Below, one piece after another: positions 47,070-58,678 of a DNA stretch of 64,000 nt. The notes beneath the pieces are model-generated. The model saw only the letters and a program-made list of their open reading frames with translations, was not told the origin of the DNA and ran no database searches. A program made the position numbers and the translations under genes. The DNA lies in contig NC_054751.1 in assembly GCF_018143015.1 (NCBI RefSeq), forward strand, positions 22,582,425 to 22,646,424. Reading direction: 5' to 3'. Every line of letters starts with the position of its first letter. Within the stretch, counting starts at the first letter, position 1. The DNA comes from Lytechinus variegatus (taxonomy: Eukaryota > Echinodermata > Echinoidea > Temnopleuroida > Toxopneustidae).

Positions 47070-48320
47070 GGCTTATTTCGAAAGGGTGGGTGCTGTCGCG
47101 TTAGGGTGCGTCAACGCGAACGCGAAGATTCGTCCAAAGCCCCCCCCCCCCCGGTTTGGCCGAAAGGGTGCGTTGGGAGCGCCATGTCGCGTCGCGTTCA
47201 CTGGAACGCGCCCTTTCGTCCAAAGCCCCCCCCCCCACCCCCGGTTTGGACGAAAGGGTGTGTTTAATAATAATGAATAAATAAATACAAATATTTATAA
47301 GAAAGTTGAACAAACAAAAAAGACGAGTGATATGTGAAATTTGCATAGGAACATAAATCATCATATGGCACAAACATTCTTTTTAGGGTAAAAAAAAAAA
47401 ACAATGACGGCATGCTGCATGAGGATTTTTCGGTGGAAATGTTTTATGGTGTAATATTGATACATGTAAAAATTATGACTGATTTCAAGGTTCTTTCAAA
47501 TAAAAAAAAGTAACTTACCTTCAATTTTATACTTTGCAGGTGTGTATTTATTACAAAGGAAAACATTCGTATAACTGGAGATATTTGGTGTCCCCCAAAT
47601 TATAAAAGTTACGGCAGATGTGTCCTGGAAGGTCAAGGCCAAAATTGATGTTGGGTCAGCATTCACAACGTTTAACTCTTCAGACCCTACCTTACTATAT
47701 TTTACACTTGAGACCCTGCCTCAGTATATTTTGTGAGATGTATCTGTTGTGTATGTGTGCGTGTTGTGTGTATAATAATAATAATAATAATAATATGTGC
47801 GTGTTGTTTGTATAATAATGATAATACTTATAATAATAAAAATAATAACAATAATAATAATAATACTTATAATAATGATAATAATTATAATTTTCACCCC
47901 AAAGAGTGAATTTATGGACATGAATTTGGAGTGAAAAATTGGCGCCAAGTGGCTTATTGCAAGGGTGGGTATCTGATTTTATTCTCATTATTATTCTTAG
48001 CTTTCTTTTCCTCAAATTGTCAATGCTTTATATGATTGAAAATCCGCTATTTTACGTGCAAATTGGCAATGTTTGACAAAATACCTTATATTCAGCTTTT
48101 TTATATTTGTATTTATTCATTATTATTAAACACACCCTTTCGTCCAAACCGGGGGGGGGGGGGGCTTTGGACGAAAGGGCGCGTTCCAGTGAACGCGACG
48201 CGACGTGGCGCTCCCAACGCACCCTTTCGGCAAATCGGGGGGGGGGGGGGCTTTGGACGAATCTTCGCGTTCGCGTTGACGCACCCTAACGCGACAGCAC
48301 CCACCCTTTCGACATAAGCC
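47070..48320. mobile_element. Mutator-like (MULE) element, non-autonomous, 1,251 bp
   Basis: Inverted arms of about 225 bp (47070-47298 and ~48103-48320) begin GGCTTATTTCGAAAGGGTGG and its complement. They contain CGCGTTAGGGTGCGTCAACG, two C/G runs and the repeated CGAAAGGGTG(C/T)G word. An exact 9-bp duplication GTAAAAATA flanks it (47061-47069 and 48321-48329). Long terminal repeats plus a 9-bp duplication are the Mutator hallmark. The interior holds AT-rich sequence and a (TAA)n tract, with no transposase. Confidence 0.85.
47773..47890. repeat. (TAA)n microsatellite
   Basis: Interrupted TAATAATAA runs inside the Mutator-like element; they generate spurious NNN/YYY ORFs. Confidence 0.9.
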
Positions 48321-48529
48321 GTAAAAATATTGGTAACAAACTTGAGAAATTCAATAAAATTTATGATCTTGAAAAAAATACATAGCATAATAATTAAAAT
48401 ACGTCAGTATGCCATTACAGAGAGTAACCTCCATCTTTAGGTGTAATATAAATTCAATAAAAACAACTTGTATATTTCTCTTCAATCAATTTCATTCTTT
48501 CCACATTTACCCCATTGATATGTGTAAAA

Positions 48530-49436
48530 ATATAGGGGAGAATGCGGTAAATAAAGGCCACCCCTTTTCCAATTATATATTTTTAATGTAAAGCAGAAGA
48601 AACATAACTACGTGTCTATTACAAGATCTAGAGTAGACCGACATTATCCATTAGAAATGCTAGAACTAATTAGCCTAATTTGCATATTAATGAGCCATAA
48701 ATATATTTGTCGGGTTGCCTTATTTGCCCCAGCGTCATGGGGAGGATGAGATCATCTGATTAAGACCTATTTCATGTTACTACATGTATTCAAACTAAAA
48801 ACAGTTCAGTTGCTTCGATATAATCACTAAAATTTACTAGTAACAATCATATCATTAACATTTAGGTTTTTTTACCAAAATACCTCCATTTTAAGACTGA
48901 TTAATTAATCCTGTCCAATATAATGGGAAACAATTCAAGGATCGTGTTTTTACTGTCACTCTTATACAATTGTGTATCTACGTGTTTTATTGGAAGTGGA
49001 CACATATACATAATATATAATCAACTGTGGTGAAGCATACATAGCACTTTTAAGTTTTAACATTATGTAACAATCGAGTTTAATCATATTCGAGTTGCCT
49101 AACACAGGCATCCAGTAAAAAAAGAGGGAAAGTATAGTGGAATTTACTCCAGTTTTGGCACGCACAACACTACCTTACACAAGTAAACTAACCAAGATAA
49201 AATTAATTCACATTACTGGTAGGTAGAGTACTCGCCTACCTAAAGTGACAATTGATTTTTGGGCTGCTGGTGGGTTTGTGCTCTTCCTGGCCATCTGCAC
49301 TGGGATGTGAGACGTTCTCTCTGCTCAAAATCTGTGCAAAGGAACTGTCTCAAATACTACATAAATAGTAATCCATTTGATCCTATTATTCTTGAGCAGG
49401 CGGCCTTGTTTACCCCAATCTCCGCTATATAGTATA
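48530..49436. mobile_element. Possible ~900-bp element with degenerate terminal repeats
   Basis: GGGGAGAATGCGGTAAATAAAG at the left is mirrored by CTTGTTTACCCCAATCTCCG at the right (after complementing: CGGAGATTGGGGTAAACAAG). Flanking TATA on both sides fits but is uninformative. An internal GCCTTATTTGCCCCAGC is related to the ends. Confidence 0.35.
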
Positions 49437-50129
49437 TTTTTATGCCTTATGTCACTGTCAAAAGTTACAATTTTTTAGACCCTCATTGTTCATGTTGGTG
49501 CGTTGGATTTCTTTTAGCTTTTAGTCTTTTACAGATGTCTTTTTAGGTCAGCAGGATGATAATGAAATTTTAGGCCTTCATTACACACTGAGTAATGCAA
49601 TGGAAATGACACAAAAAATGACGTAAATTCTGATTCATCCATAAGTAAAACGAAAATAGATCTTGTCATGTTGACTTACGATCCGGAAGAGAGAACTTGT
49701 CTTGCGCATCTCTTCGGCCCCTTCTGATTGGCGAAGTTTACACCAATCGGCACTGGCCTTTTCCCGCCTTCAACTCAGACCAACTAAAGAAGTGTCCTGG
49801 ATTGGACGTGAAAAGTTCTGTCCTACTTTGATGACAGGATTTTTTTTGTTATATTCATGACATCATTATCTCTGAAAATTCGATCTTTAACAAAATGTAA
49901 TTGGTGCAAAGTAAGGGATTGTGAAAATAAGAGGAAAATAATCCAAAGGATCGAAGCTACTGAGCAGGAAACAGACTTTGCATTAAAACTTAAAAACACT
50001 ATATTTCTATGCATTTTCACTGAAAATTAGGTTTAAACATTAATCATGTTTTGTGCGGTATTTTTCCCATCCCCTCCAAATGGCAACCGGGATACTTGGC
50101 TGCTCTGCCTCCGGTACATAACTTAATTT

Positions 50130-50825
50130 ATGATTTTATTTCAATCGTTTTTCTTTCATGCAGGAATAGAAGACAATGGCAGCAGTAACAGACAAAGTTC
50201 TTTCCTGGTTGTGCCGAGGGGGAAACTCGTCGACGACGAACTTTTCAATAATTCTTCATCCTCAGGAACATATAGGACACCTAATACATGTTCAACGGAC
50301 ATTGTTCTCTTCAGCATTAACTTGGTATTCTGTATATTAACTTCACTAGTTTTCTTTTTCGTACGACTATGTAACATCTCACGTACGACTGATCATGACT
50401 ACATCATCCGTTACCCAGGGCATGTGATCCGTTGGTTGCTTTACATACTCTATATCCTCATCTGTCTGACGATGCTCGGAGAAGGTATATTAACCTCTAA
50501 TCAACATCACTTTGGAGCTCCACCGATTATGTACATCTCACCATTAGCTGCACTCCTGGCCTCTATCTTTGTAATGTTATATTATTATTACATGGAGTAT
50601 TGGGATCTACCTGGAATGTGGCCTTTACAGTTGTTGTATTGGGTTTCCCTCCTCATCGTGGAGTGCTTCAGAGCTTTTGATTTTTATCGCGACGACATTA
50701 CATCACGTGACATGATCTGGGTGGTCAATAAGTCAATGATAGCTGTGGATGGAACGATGTGTTTAATCGAGATATATCTCCTGATCAAGAAGGTAATGAC
50801 CAAACATAGCTGTACATGTATGTAA
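50130..50825 (+). CDS. SUR-like TMD0 protein or exon (ABCC8/ABCC9 N-terminal domain)
   Basis: The 231-codon ORF encodes five likely membrane spans (about residues 57-80, 99-117, 134-154, 164-183, 195-219) preceded by a short N-terminal segment with NGS and NNSS glycosylation sites. The segment RYPGHVIRWLLYILYILICL followed by GEGIL strongly resembles FPGHN.RW...F.LLF.L..E.AEGIL of sulfonylurea receptors. Five spans is the TMD0 topology that contacts Kir6 in K-ATP channels. Two readings are possible. It may be an exon from acceptor ATGCAG (exon from 50164) to donor GTAATG (after 50792). Or it may be a terminal exon ending at TAA 50823-50825 with AATAAA at 50834-50839. No ABC core or nucleotide-binding exon is visible downstream. 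The start is unsettled: ATG 50130 needs no splicing, whereas splicing at 50163 needs an unseen first exon. Vertebrate SUR TMD0 is split over several exons; here it is one. Confidence 0.7.
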   Translation: MILFQSFFFHAGIEDNGSSNRQSSFLVVPRGKLVDDELFNNSSSSGTYRTPNTCSTDIVLFSINLVFCILTSLVFFFVRLCNISRTTDHDYIIRYPGHVIRWLLYILYILICLTMLGEGILTSNQHHFGAPPIMYISPLAALLASIFVMLYYYYMEYWDLPGMWPLQLLYWVSLLIVECFRAFDFYRDDITSRDMIWVVNKSMIAVDGTMCLIEIYLLIKKVMTKHSCTCM

Positions 50826-50833
50826 GACCTACA

Positions 50834-50839
50834 AATAAA
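50834..50839 (+). promoter_or_regulatory. Candidate poly(A) signal after the TMD0 ORF
   Basis: AATAAA begins 9 nt past the stop and is followed at once by the G-rich GGGGTGGGGG. This supports, without proving, a terminal exon here. Confidence 0.45.
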
Positions 50840-51121
50840 GGGGTGGGGGTAAACTTGACTGTATGAAAATGGCAGTACTTGACAGTGGTTGTCACATACT
50901 GCCTTTTATCGCTTCTGTCTGCCTCCGTTTATTTTTTTTATTTTGTCAGTTTTATAGCCACAATTTGTTATTCTTCCTAGGAACAGTAGACAGAAAGCAT
51001 CGTCAGTTAAAGTTTAAATATGGCTGTAAACTAAAAAGAATGCAAAAGTCAAATAGAAATATCTCGAAACATAGATCTGTAATGGGAAATGGCCAGTGCT
51101 ACATTAAATGATACTCCTTTT

Positions 51122-51830
51122 CAGTAGCGTACCATGGGTCAAGGCATGGGGGGACCATTAAAAAAGTTATTGAGCCATTTAGTGGGTGCTCAATGTATAC
51201 TGAATAGAGACATTTTAAAGACTGTACCATTTATCGTATATATCTATATCACTGATCAAATAACGAAAGCGCGAAGCGCGAGCTGAATTTTTTTGATATT
51301 CAAATCTTAAAAAAAAAGAAAATAAGCAAATTTTTGTAATGATACATACCTCTCTCACTTAACAAACAATGCGAGAGCAAAGCGCGAGCAGAAATTGTTT
51401 GTATTATATGTATTGCCCCAAACAGTGACATTTTATGGACCTTTTTTAAGAATTCATGAAAAGCATACAAATCTTACCATAGTCATTTTAATGCGAGCGC
51501 CAAGTGCTCATTGATTCTTTGTTAGAATTCCACCTAAACACAAAAAGCACTTTTTGTAGTCATTGTAATCATGAACATGATACGTATCTCACTAATCAAA
51601 TATTGCGCCCGCGAAGTGCAAGCTGAACATGTTTGAAATTCAGACCCGAAGAGGGACATTCTAAGAATTGCCTGTTGAAATTCATTAAAACCATACGTAT
51701 ATCATTAACCAAATAATGTGAGCGCGAAGTGCGAGCTGAAAATGTGTAATAACAGAAAAGGGGACATTTTAGGACTGTTTTTAGGAATTCATGAAGAGCA
51801 GATAATTTCACCAATCCACTAAATGCAAAC
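51122..51830 (-). mobile_element. hAT-like element B5, truncated
   Basis: Begins CAGTAGCGTACCATGGGTCA (related to the B3/B4 start) and has several GCGAAGCGCGAGCTGAA segments, but lacks the opposite end. It stops where the element at 51832 begins. Confidence 0.7.
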
Positions 51831-51831
51831 G

Positions 51832-52166
51832 ATCACCAATGCTATGGAGATAGCGAATTGGCAATGCGACAAAGATGTGTGATGTCACTTGTGAACAACT
51901 CTCCCCATTATTTTAGTATATATTTCAATAGAATTGCCTCTTTTATCACATCTATCCATAGATCATGTGTTCTGTCTATATGAGGGCATGTAATACATAT
52001 TTTTTAAGAATACATCATGGATAAAGAGTTTGTATCATCATAACAAAAAGAAAAAAGAGACATTTTGAAGGTATTTTATAGTCCACCAAAGGGAAAGTTG
52101 TTCATTAGTGACATCACACATCCTTGTCGCATTGCCAATGTGAGGATCTCCATAGAATTAGTGATT
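51832..52166. mobile_element. MITE with ~75-bp inverted ends
   Basis: ATCACCAATGCTATGGAGAT, GGCAATGCGACAAAGATGTG and GTGAACAACTCTCCCC on the left are inverted as GGGAAAGTTGTTCATTAGTG, CACATCCTTGTCGCATTGCC and ATCTCCATAGAATTAGTGAT on the right. Non-coding. Confidence 0.7.
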
Positions 52167-52808
52167 GCAATATTCAAATGCTCATAACTTTCTCACTATT
52201 TGTCCGATTTTTCTCAAACTTTCTTTATTCTTATTCTTTGATTTTTCTGTTTCTACACAAGCCTATTTGTTCCAAAGGTTTCATTCCCCTTTAAAGTCTT
52301 GCGGAAATACTGAGGAATAACGTCCGGACGGATGCTAAGTGCACTTTTGCGTGAAAATATAATTTTTAGCGTAAAATCTGAAAGAATGTCGTATATCATG
52401 CATTTGGATATTTTGACGGAATATGTTAAACTGTCATGTTTGACTGCCTTTGATCATTCTTATACGGAGTTTCAAATCATAAGTCTAATAAATATACATT
52501 TCAAATTGGAATATTACACAAACATAATGGCCCTATGAAACATAAAATCATCATTTTAATACTCAAAATAAAAGTTTGTGAAAACTATCAATAATTCGAA
52601 TTTATTTTACAACTTAAATTCTTCGATTTAAATGCATTTATATGCATCAATCGTCCTAATGTCACAAATGAATTTCCAAGTAAGATGGAAGATATATCAT
52701 GGTACGTTATCCGAAAGGGGACATGTATAATTTATCGGGTGAGCATTTTGAAGGTAAAATTGAATATACTGTGCATTATAAACACAATTACATGTATAAG
52801 TACATACT

Positions 52809-53115
52809 TAAAGGACAATTCTACCCCAACAAAGAGTTGATTTGAATAAAAAGAGAAAAATCCAACAAGCATAACATTGAAAATTTAATCAAAATCGAAT
52901 AAAAATAAGAAAGTTATGACATTTTAAAGTTTCGCTTTAATTTCACAAAACAGTTATAATAGCACATCCTGATCGGTATGCAAATGAGGAGACTGATGAC
53001 ATCATCCACTCACTATTTCTTTTTTATTTTATCATAAAGAAATATGAAATAATCTATTTTTTACATTGTCAAGTGAAACAGCGATTAATTCCTCCCTGAA
53101 CACGTGGAATTAGCC
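52809..53115. mobile_element. Foldback MITE family A, copy 4 (left half)
   Basis: AAAGGACAATTCTACCCCAA through CATCCTGATCGGTATGCAAA and GATGACATCATCCACTCAC. It breaks off near 53115 before the right arm. Confidence 0.75.
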
Positions 53116-53197
53116 GCAACTGCCCCTGCCCCCCCTGGCCCTGAAATCGATTTCTTGACTGGGGGTGTTGATGTAAATATGACAAGCAGAGGTTACA

Positions 53198-53233
<36 letters not shown>

Positions 53234-53425
53234 ACGAATTTAAAGGTTTATTTAATTATCAGTATTGTTGGGAACGGCAAAGACTGTAGAATAATTTTTA
53301 ATCCATATGTATAGTTGTATAGCGAAATTCAGTAATCGCTTGTAATCGATTATGTAGGGCCCTCTTCCTTTGTATAATATATATATATATATATATATAC
53401 ATACATATATATATATATATATATA

Positions 53426-54411
53426 CAGTGCGTATCAAAAAAAGTTTACACGTAGAAAAAGTCATGTAAAATTATACATTAGTAGTTTCCTGAAGACTTT
53501 GCCACATTTTAACATTGGTACAGGTCCATTTAAGCAAATGACGATGTAACTGTCGAAAAATATTTCCGCTTGAGTGAGCACCACTTACTTTTGAAAAGTT
53601 AGTGAAAAATGATTTGCGCAGAACTTTGAAATAGTTATACGAATAAAAGTAGACCTTAATCATGAAGAACACATGGAATTTAGCTAGTAAAATTGACTTG
53701 AAGATATCTTTTACCTGTTTAAACTTGTTTCCTTGCCAAAAACACTTCGAAGAGTGTATTGAGCCCCACCCCACTCCCCCACACACCGAGGCCATCGTGA
53801 CGATATTTGCTTTACACTGAGCTGTGATTTACATGAAATGGCTTAGGCTTGATTTTCGTTTTGTTTATCATTGTCAAGCTTGTGAAAAATGTGGAGAAAC
53901 AAGTATTAAATGAAAAATGAAATGTAAATCCACTTTAAATGATAAAAAACTTAGTGAAAAAATTCTGGAGATGTCTGATATAAAGTTTTGTTCAGATTCA
54001 GTTATGTCCACAGATCCAGCTGGCACACAAAGGGTAAAGGTTGTGCTTACTAAGTGTTGAAATTTCAATTTTGGTGGTAAAATTGTTACAAAATGCTTGA
54101 ATGTATCCGTTTTAGTACAATAAGACTAAAAGTGGAAGGGAAATGAATGAGAAATGTATCGCAGTGTAAGTTCGATTTCACCCTTTCTCCTCGACACAGC
54201 ATGAAAACGAGCATTTCAGCGCAAACAGATTTCTGCGAGCTTTACAAAAATGGACAGTGCTTACTCAAGTGTAACATTTTGTCAAAACTGTTACTTTCAT
54301 TGGATAGATGAGACCCAAACCCAAGTTTGTATGTGAAAAAATTGCCCACGTATTGTATATTTTTTATTTCCCAGGGCTTTTTCAAAGTGTAAACTTTTTT
54401 TTTGATACGCA

Positions 54412-54414
<3 letters not shown>
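53426..54414 (+). mobile_element. Tc1/mariner-like non-autonomous element, copy 2 (intact, 989 bp)
   Basis: CAGTGCGTATCAAAAAAAGT at the left and its inverse at the right are flanked by TA on both sides, within TA microsatellites. Internal sequence matches the copy at 26541 inverted. Both copies share a ~65-codon ORF region (reading [19 protein letters not shown] on the minus strand here), but it has no transposase motif. Confidence 0.8.
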
Positions 54415-54493
<79 letters not shown>

Positions 54494-54499
54494 TATTCG

Positions 54500-55717
54500 A
54501 TGCTTATTGTTATTTTAATGGTTTGACAAATAAATTCAATCAATTTTAATCACAATTACATGTACGTCTTTTTTGTCTTTTTATTTTTTTCTAACTTAAT
54601 GAAGATTTTCGAGTTAACTAATTTCTTATTCATTATTTTTCAAGATCATGTGCATTTGCCGAAAGCTGTAATCCGATTATGTAAGATTGTGTATAAAGTA
54701 GTCAAAGAAAATAAATTTTCAATTTCTTAGCCACTTTTTCAAAAGGGTGTGTCCCACCCCCATTCTGAAAAAAAATCACAACTAATTGTCACAAATTATG
54801 AATGAATATTGATTTATGTTCATTATAAGCAACATAGAGAACTAAATATTTTTTTTGAATGTTTACTAAAAGCTTATTAGCAAAAGCAGCAAAAAATGCA
54901 TATTATAGTACTGAAAGTCAAGATTCCATAGCCACCGAAAATACTCGATTAAATGAATGAAATATCATTTAATATTACAGAACATTAAGATTAACATTAT
55001 AATTGATTTAATCTCTTCATGAGGAATTATACGTAATGTAATGTTCAAATAAACTCTAATATCCCCCTTAAATTATGCGCGTGTCTCATCTTAAATCATG
55101 CACGTGTCTCATTTTCTAATAAAACATTTAAAATTCAATGCCAGCACTGAAACTGATTCCTAAAACAATATTTTTTTCTCTAATATATACACTCGCAAGA
55201 CCATTGTACGTCGATATTACCTTCGCATGCATACTCCATACGGCTCTGGACCAGCTGGCTACTTCAAAATCTGAGCTACAAAGTCCAAGTTTTTACCTGT
55301 GCATGTGGTATGTTATAAAGATGAAGCCCAGAAAACTTGCACCCAAAAATCATTTTGATAATAATATTTAAAACAATAGTAATATGAACATTTGTAATGC
55401 GCCGATATCCATACAAAAAGATGTGCATTAAATACTTTGTAAAAGTGAAAACTCAAGAGAATAGAAACACCATCGTAGTTTTGTAATCATGTACATGTCT
55501 TACAATATTATAGACTTTCCAGCAGATTAATTAAATCTTGAAAAGCGTCTGTGCGAATTAATATACATACTTTTCTTCCCAGGTGATTTTTTTTTAAATA
55601 ATCCTACATGAACAAATCCAAATACAACGCATATCAAAGATAGCAGATTTTTTTTAAACAAGAACTTTGTTACTATAACCACTGTCCTTGAATTTCACTG
55701 AATCTCCGAGGGGTAAG
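54500..55717. other. Intergenic / 3' flank of the small membrane-protein gene
   Basis: AT-rich. No strong exon or structured repeat, and no AATAAA seen close downstream of the minus-strand stop at 55718. Confidence 0.45.
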
Positions 55718-55808
55718 TTATTTTCTTTTCTGACTCTCTCTTTGTTGATACGAATCAAGTTGAACCTCGTCATCACGTGGTACATCATTGTCAGATCCAC
55801 AGCAGGAG
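55718..55808 (-). CDS. Small membrane protein, exon 3 (C-terminal)
   Basis: One base completes a Cys codon, followed by SCCGSDNDVPRDDEVQLDSY, then QQRESQKRK and TAA at 55718-55720. Acceptor CTAG before 55808, with a pyrimidine tract that is only moderate. Confidence 0.6.
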
Positions 55809-57329
55809 CTAGAAGTAAAGAAATTAATCAATGACTTTATACTACTTTCATTAACTTTTTAGATAGCAAACATATACACTACTTACGAAATAAATACAGT
55901 TAGATCTACAAAACAAAGCCCCACAATTACCCAAGTTGCAAAAGAGATTTAAAATATTACCAAAGGCAGGTAAAAGGTGGTATTGAGTAAGATACATTTT
56001 AAGTACAAAGTAGAAGAATTAATATCAATAAACTCTTTAAAACAGCGACCAGTTTTTTTTTTTTTTTTTCATTCAAATGACAATACTCTTCATCATGTTC
56101 ATAATAATTACCACCAACATATAAATCAGGCCAGGGGTAAATTATTTTTGTTGATAAAAAGATTTTATTTAAAAGAAACTGTATTGTACATAATAATAAC
56201 TACTTTCCGGACGTTTTGTGATGAATGATTTTATGATAATGATGATAATGATAATAAATAATGATGTTTATTTAAATAAAATAATGATGAAATCAGCAAT
56301 AATAATATCATGATAGCTTTCTATATAGTGCTTTGAAAAGATGAAATGAATGAAACAGAACAAATCAAAAGAAATAAACAAAATTACGTTTAAACAAAAG
56401 TCTTTATAATTACCATTTGTTTTTGATGAGGATTACGAGACAAATGACCCAACAGATGAGATTTAATATGCAGGTAACGATGAAAATGATGAGGATATTG
56501 GTCCAACACGTGCAGGTGGAGCAATCATCTATAAGGGATATCAAGAGTATACCCTTTCAATATAAATCTGGTGGGTGTTCCATATAGCTGTTCGTAAAGT
56601 TACGAACGACTATACGCATGCCTGGAACATGTTCTTAGGTCATAACTCAATTACATAGAGATATCACGTAGCATAAGAAAGGATCACCAGTCGTGCATGA
56701 AGTCATTCGTATCTTAGAACAGCTTTATGAAACACCCACCAGGCCTCGCTGCTCAACTAGGAATTGGCCGGGCGCGCCCAAACATACCTCCTTTAAAAGA
56801 TGAATACCAAACAATTCAAATGCATGATTTGAGGTAAAAGTCCAAGATTTTAAATGGGTCTGCTGTTTCACCGCTCTCATTGTTTTTTCCCTCAGTAACC
56901 ATGGTAACAGGCGTCAGTATAACCCAGTCTTTTCAAGTTGAGGGGTAGTAATTGTAAACGATTCGATGAACGGCTGGGCATAGTTGAATTCATGCATACA
57001 CCAAAATTATGGATACGTGAAAACTGTATATAGGCCTAATATCTAGAAGTTTTCAGTGATACTAAATTGATCTTAATTGGTGTTCAATGATTGGATTTAT
57101 GCTACCACTTGTTGCTATATTTTTCTTTTTACTGTATAAGCACCTGGTTGATGTAAGTTTTTTTTATCATTTTGTAAAATTTAAAAGAGCGAGAAAAAAA
57201 AGATGCATCATTGAAGAAGAACGGTTTCATTAGAAAGCCGATTCATCCCGAATTACTTGCCTTTAAATCAATCATTACAATAATTACAATAATCCATATT
57301 GAGTTATTCTTACCTGTCGCAGTCTCCAT
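55718..57329 (-). CDS. Small single-pass membrane protein, 3 coding exons, 73 residues
   Basis: Three minus-strand exons (57329-57314, 56528-56414, 55808-55718; 16+115+91 = 222 nt) join in frame with GTAAGA/ATAG and GTAATT/CTAG junctions. The protein starts METATDDCSTCTCW, then has a ~27-residue hydrophobic segment (about 15-41: NILIIFIVTCILNLICWVIC and on), then KNKCSCCGSDNDVPR and a charged tail ending QQRESQKRK. Six cysteines lie just outside the span, three before (8, 11, 13) and three after (44, 46, 47), and three more lie within it (25, 31, 35). The juxtamembrane Cys after the span are likely S-acylation sites. Topology by the positive-inside rule: N-terminus outside, basic C-terminus in the cytosol. 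No family recognised. The size and shape recall membrane micropeptides that regulate pumps or receptors, but that is analogy only. Confidence 0.65.
56414..56528 (-). CDS. Small membrane protein, exon 2 (membrane span)
   Basis: A 115-nt exon, acceptor CTTATAG, donor GTAATT. It encodes DDCSTCTCWTNILIIFIVTC and the rest of the hydrophobic span to LVILIKNK. Confidence 0.65.
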
Positions 57330-57398
57330 TCTAATTTACTGAGTCGAATCAATAGAATCTTTACATGGGATACAAACGACTCGAGATGAACTGGAATC
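57314..57398 (-). CDS. Small membrane protein, exon 1 with 5' UTR
   Basis: Acceptor TTTAG before 57398, an untranslated stretch, then ATGGAGACTGCGACAG and donor GTAAGA after 57314. The coding part is only 57329-57314. An upstream non-coding exon is implied by the acceptor but was not located. Confidence 0.55.
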
Positions 57399-58560
57399 CT
57401 AAATTACAAAAGTAATGAATATGTTTGACCATCTTATGAATCATTGGATTATGAATAAGACACACATAAAAGTAGGAATAGCCCTTGTGATGAGACTGTA
57501 CTAGGCTGGATCCTGAGTTCTCGGAGTGTTAACAAGTCGTGGATCCAGAGTTGAATGATTTACTTTTCCTTGAAACATTTTCTACCAAGCAAAGAAAATA
57601 AAATTCTCACACTAACTCTTGTTTAATGTTAAAGCACTATTTGGCTAAACGTAAATGTAGGGGATATAGAACTCGACGCCACCAATATACCCCTATATCC
57701 GTCCAAACTTGTGATATACTCTCTCTCTCTCTTAATTCGTCACTTATTTTATCGAATTAAGACGTATTGGTAACAGCATAAATTAAATGATTGTAATGGA
57801 GATCAAAATATCAATTTATAATCTAAAGTAATATTTTGAAAATGATGTATTCTAAGCATAGTCGATAAATTCATTAAATCTTACCCAAGCCTTTCAGTGC
57901 AGTTGATATGGTGGTGCAAGTTCATGAACAAGGAAGTATACTAATAATGCTCCCACATACAGACCGTAAAGGGAGTTTAATATGCGTGCATGTTTATGCA
58001 AACAAGGAGAGTAATGCCACAACGAACAACCGCTTCACTCAATAACAGAATCGCCGAGAAAATCGTATATCCATGTTGACTCGTGCGTGCGAAAAAGAAT
58101 AGAAGAAACAGGTGACATTTTCAATACTCAATATGACAGTGAATGCAATAATATAATATATTGAAAGGAGGTTCAACAGTGTGTCGAAACCTTTGGTGGC
58201 AATCACTGTATGGGGAAAGGTAGTCCTAAAGGGGATGGGGATGTATGTTCCTTTCCAGTAATGTACGATTTCGCCAAGCAGCCAGTTTGAAAGCTAGAGT
58301 TACGAGTAACCCCCGGCAACCCCCCCCCAAAAAAAAAAAATCATGTAATCATTAGGTCTGACCGGATATGATATGTTGTTTATTTTCATACCTTAATATA
58401 CTGGTATGTGTGATTAGATTTCAGTGCATTATGGTGAGGCCGTTGTTCCAAGCTTTCATTCGGTAAAAAAAAGGTTCTGTAAGAAAGGATGATCAGAGCG
58501 CCAAACTTAATGTGAAACAATAACAGTTTGGCTGCCCCTCCCCCATCTGGAACACGATTT
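57399..58560. other. Intergenic, no gene recognised
   Basis: Includes a CT-rich tract near 57719-57733 and a C/A run near 58320-58340. It may contain the promoter of the small membrane-protein gene, but no element could be assigned. Confidence 0.4.
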
Positions 58561-58678
58561 GCGGCTGCAGGTCAAACATGAAATTGGCGCCCCTAATGTC
58601 GAATATGAATTTGGCACCCCAGAACAAACATCGAATTGGCGCCCACCAGGTACAACATCCATTCGGCGCCCTCGAACT
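58561..58678 (+). repeat. TTGGCGCCC short-repeat cluster
   Basis: AAATTGGCGCCC, ATTTGGCACCCC, GAATTGGCGCCCA and ATTCGGCGCCCT recur about every 30 bp, each preceded by an AACATNNAAT-like word. Further copies lie at 58870 and 58968. Probably part of a degraded element. Confidence 0.5.

Noticed and set aside
47086..48388. ORFs with PPPP/GGGG runs and REDATWRSQRTL-type reads
   Set aside because: They arise from the inverted ends of the Mutator-like element, appearing twice in opposite orientation.
50863..51111. ORF after the TMD0 ORF as the next ABCC exon
   Set aside because: Sequence (HRQLKFKYGCKLKRMQKS) does not resemble the SUR linker or TMD1 and starts in the wrong phase relative to a CTAG acceptor.
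53472..53795. 107-codon ORF in the mariner-like element as a transposase
   Set aside because: No helix-turn-helix or DD(E/D) signature, and it ends in host-like sequence; kept only as a shared region of two copies.
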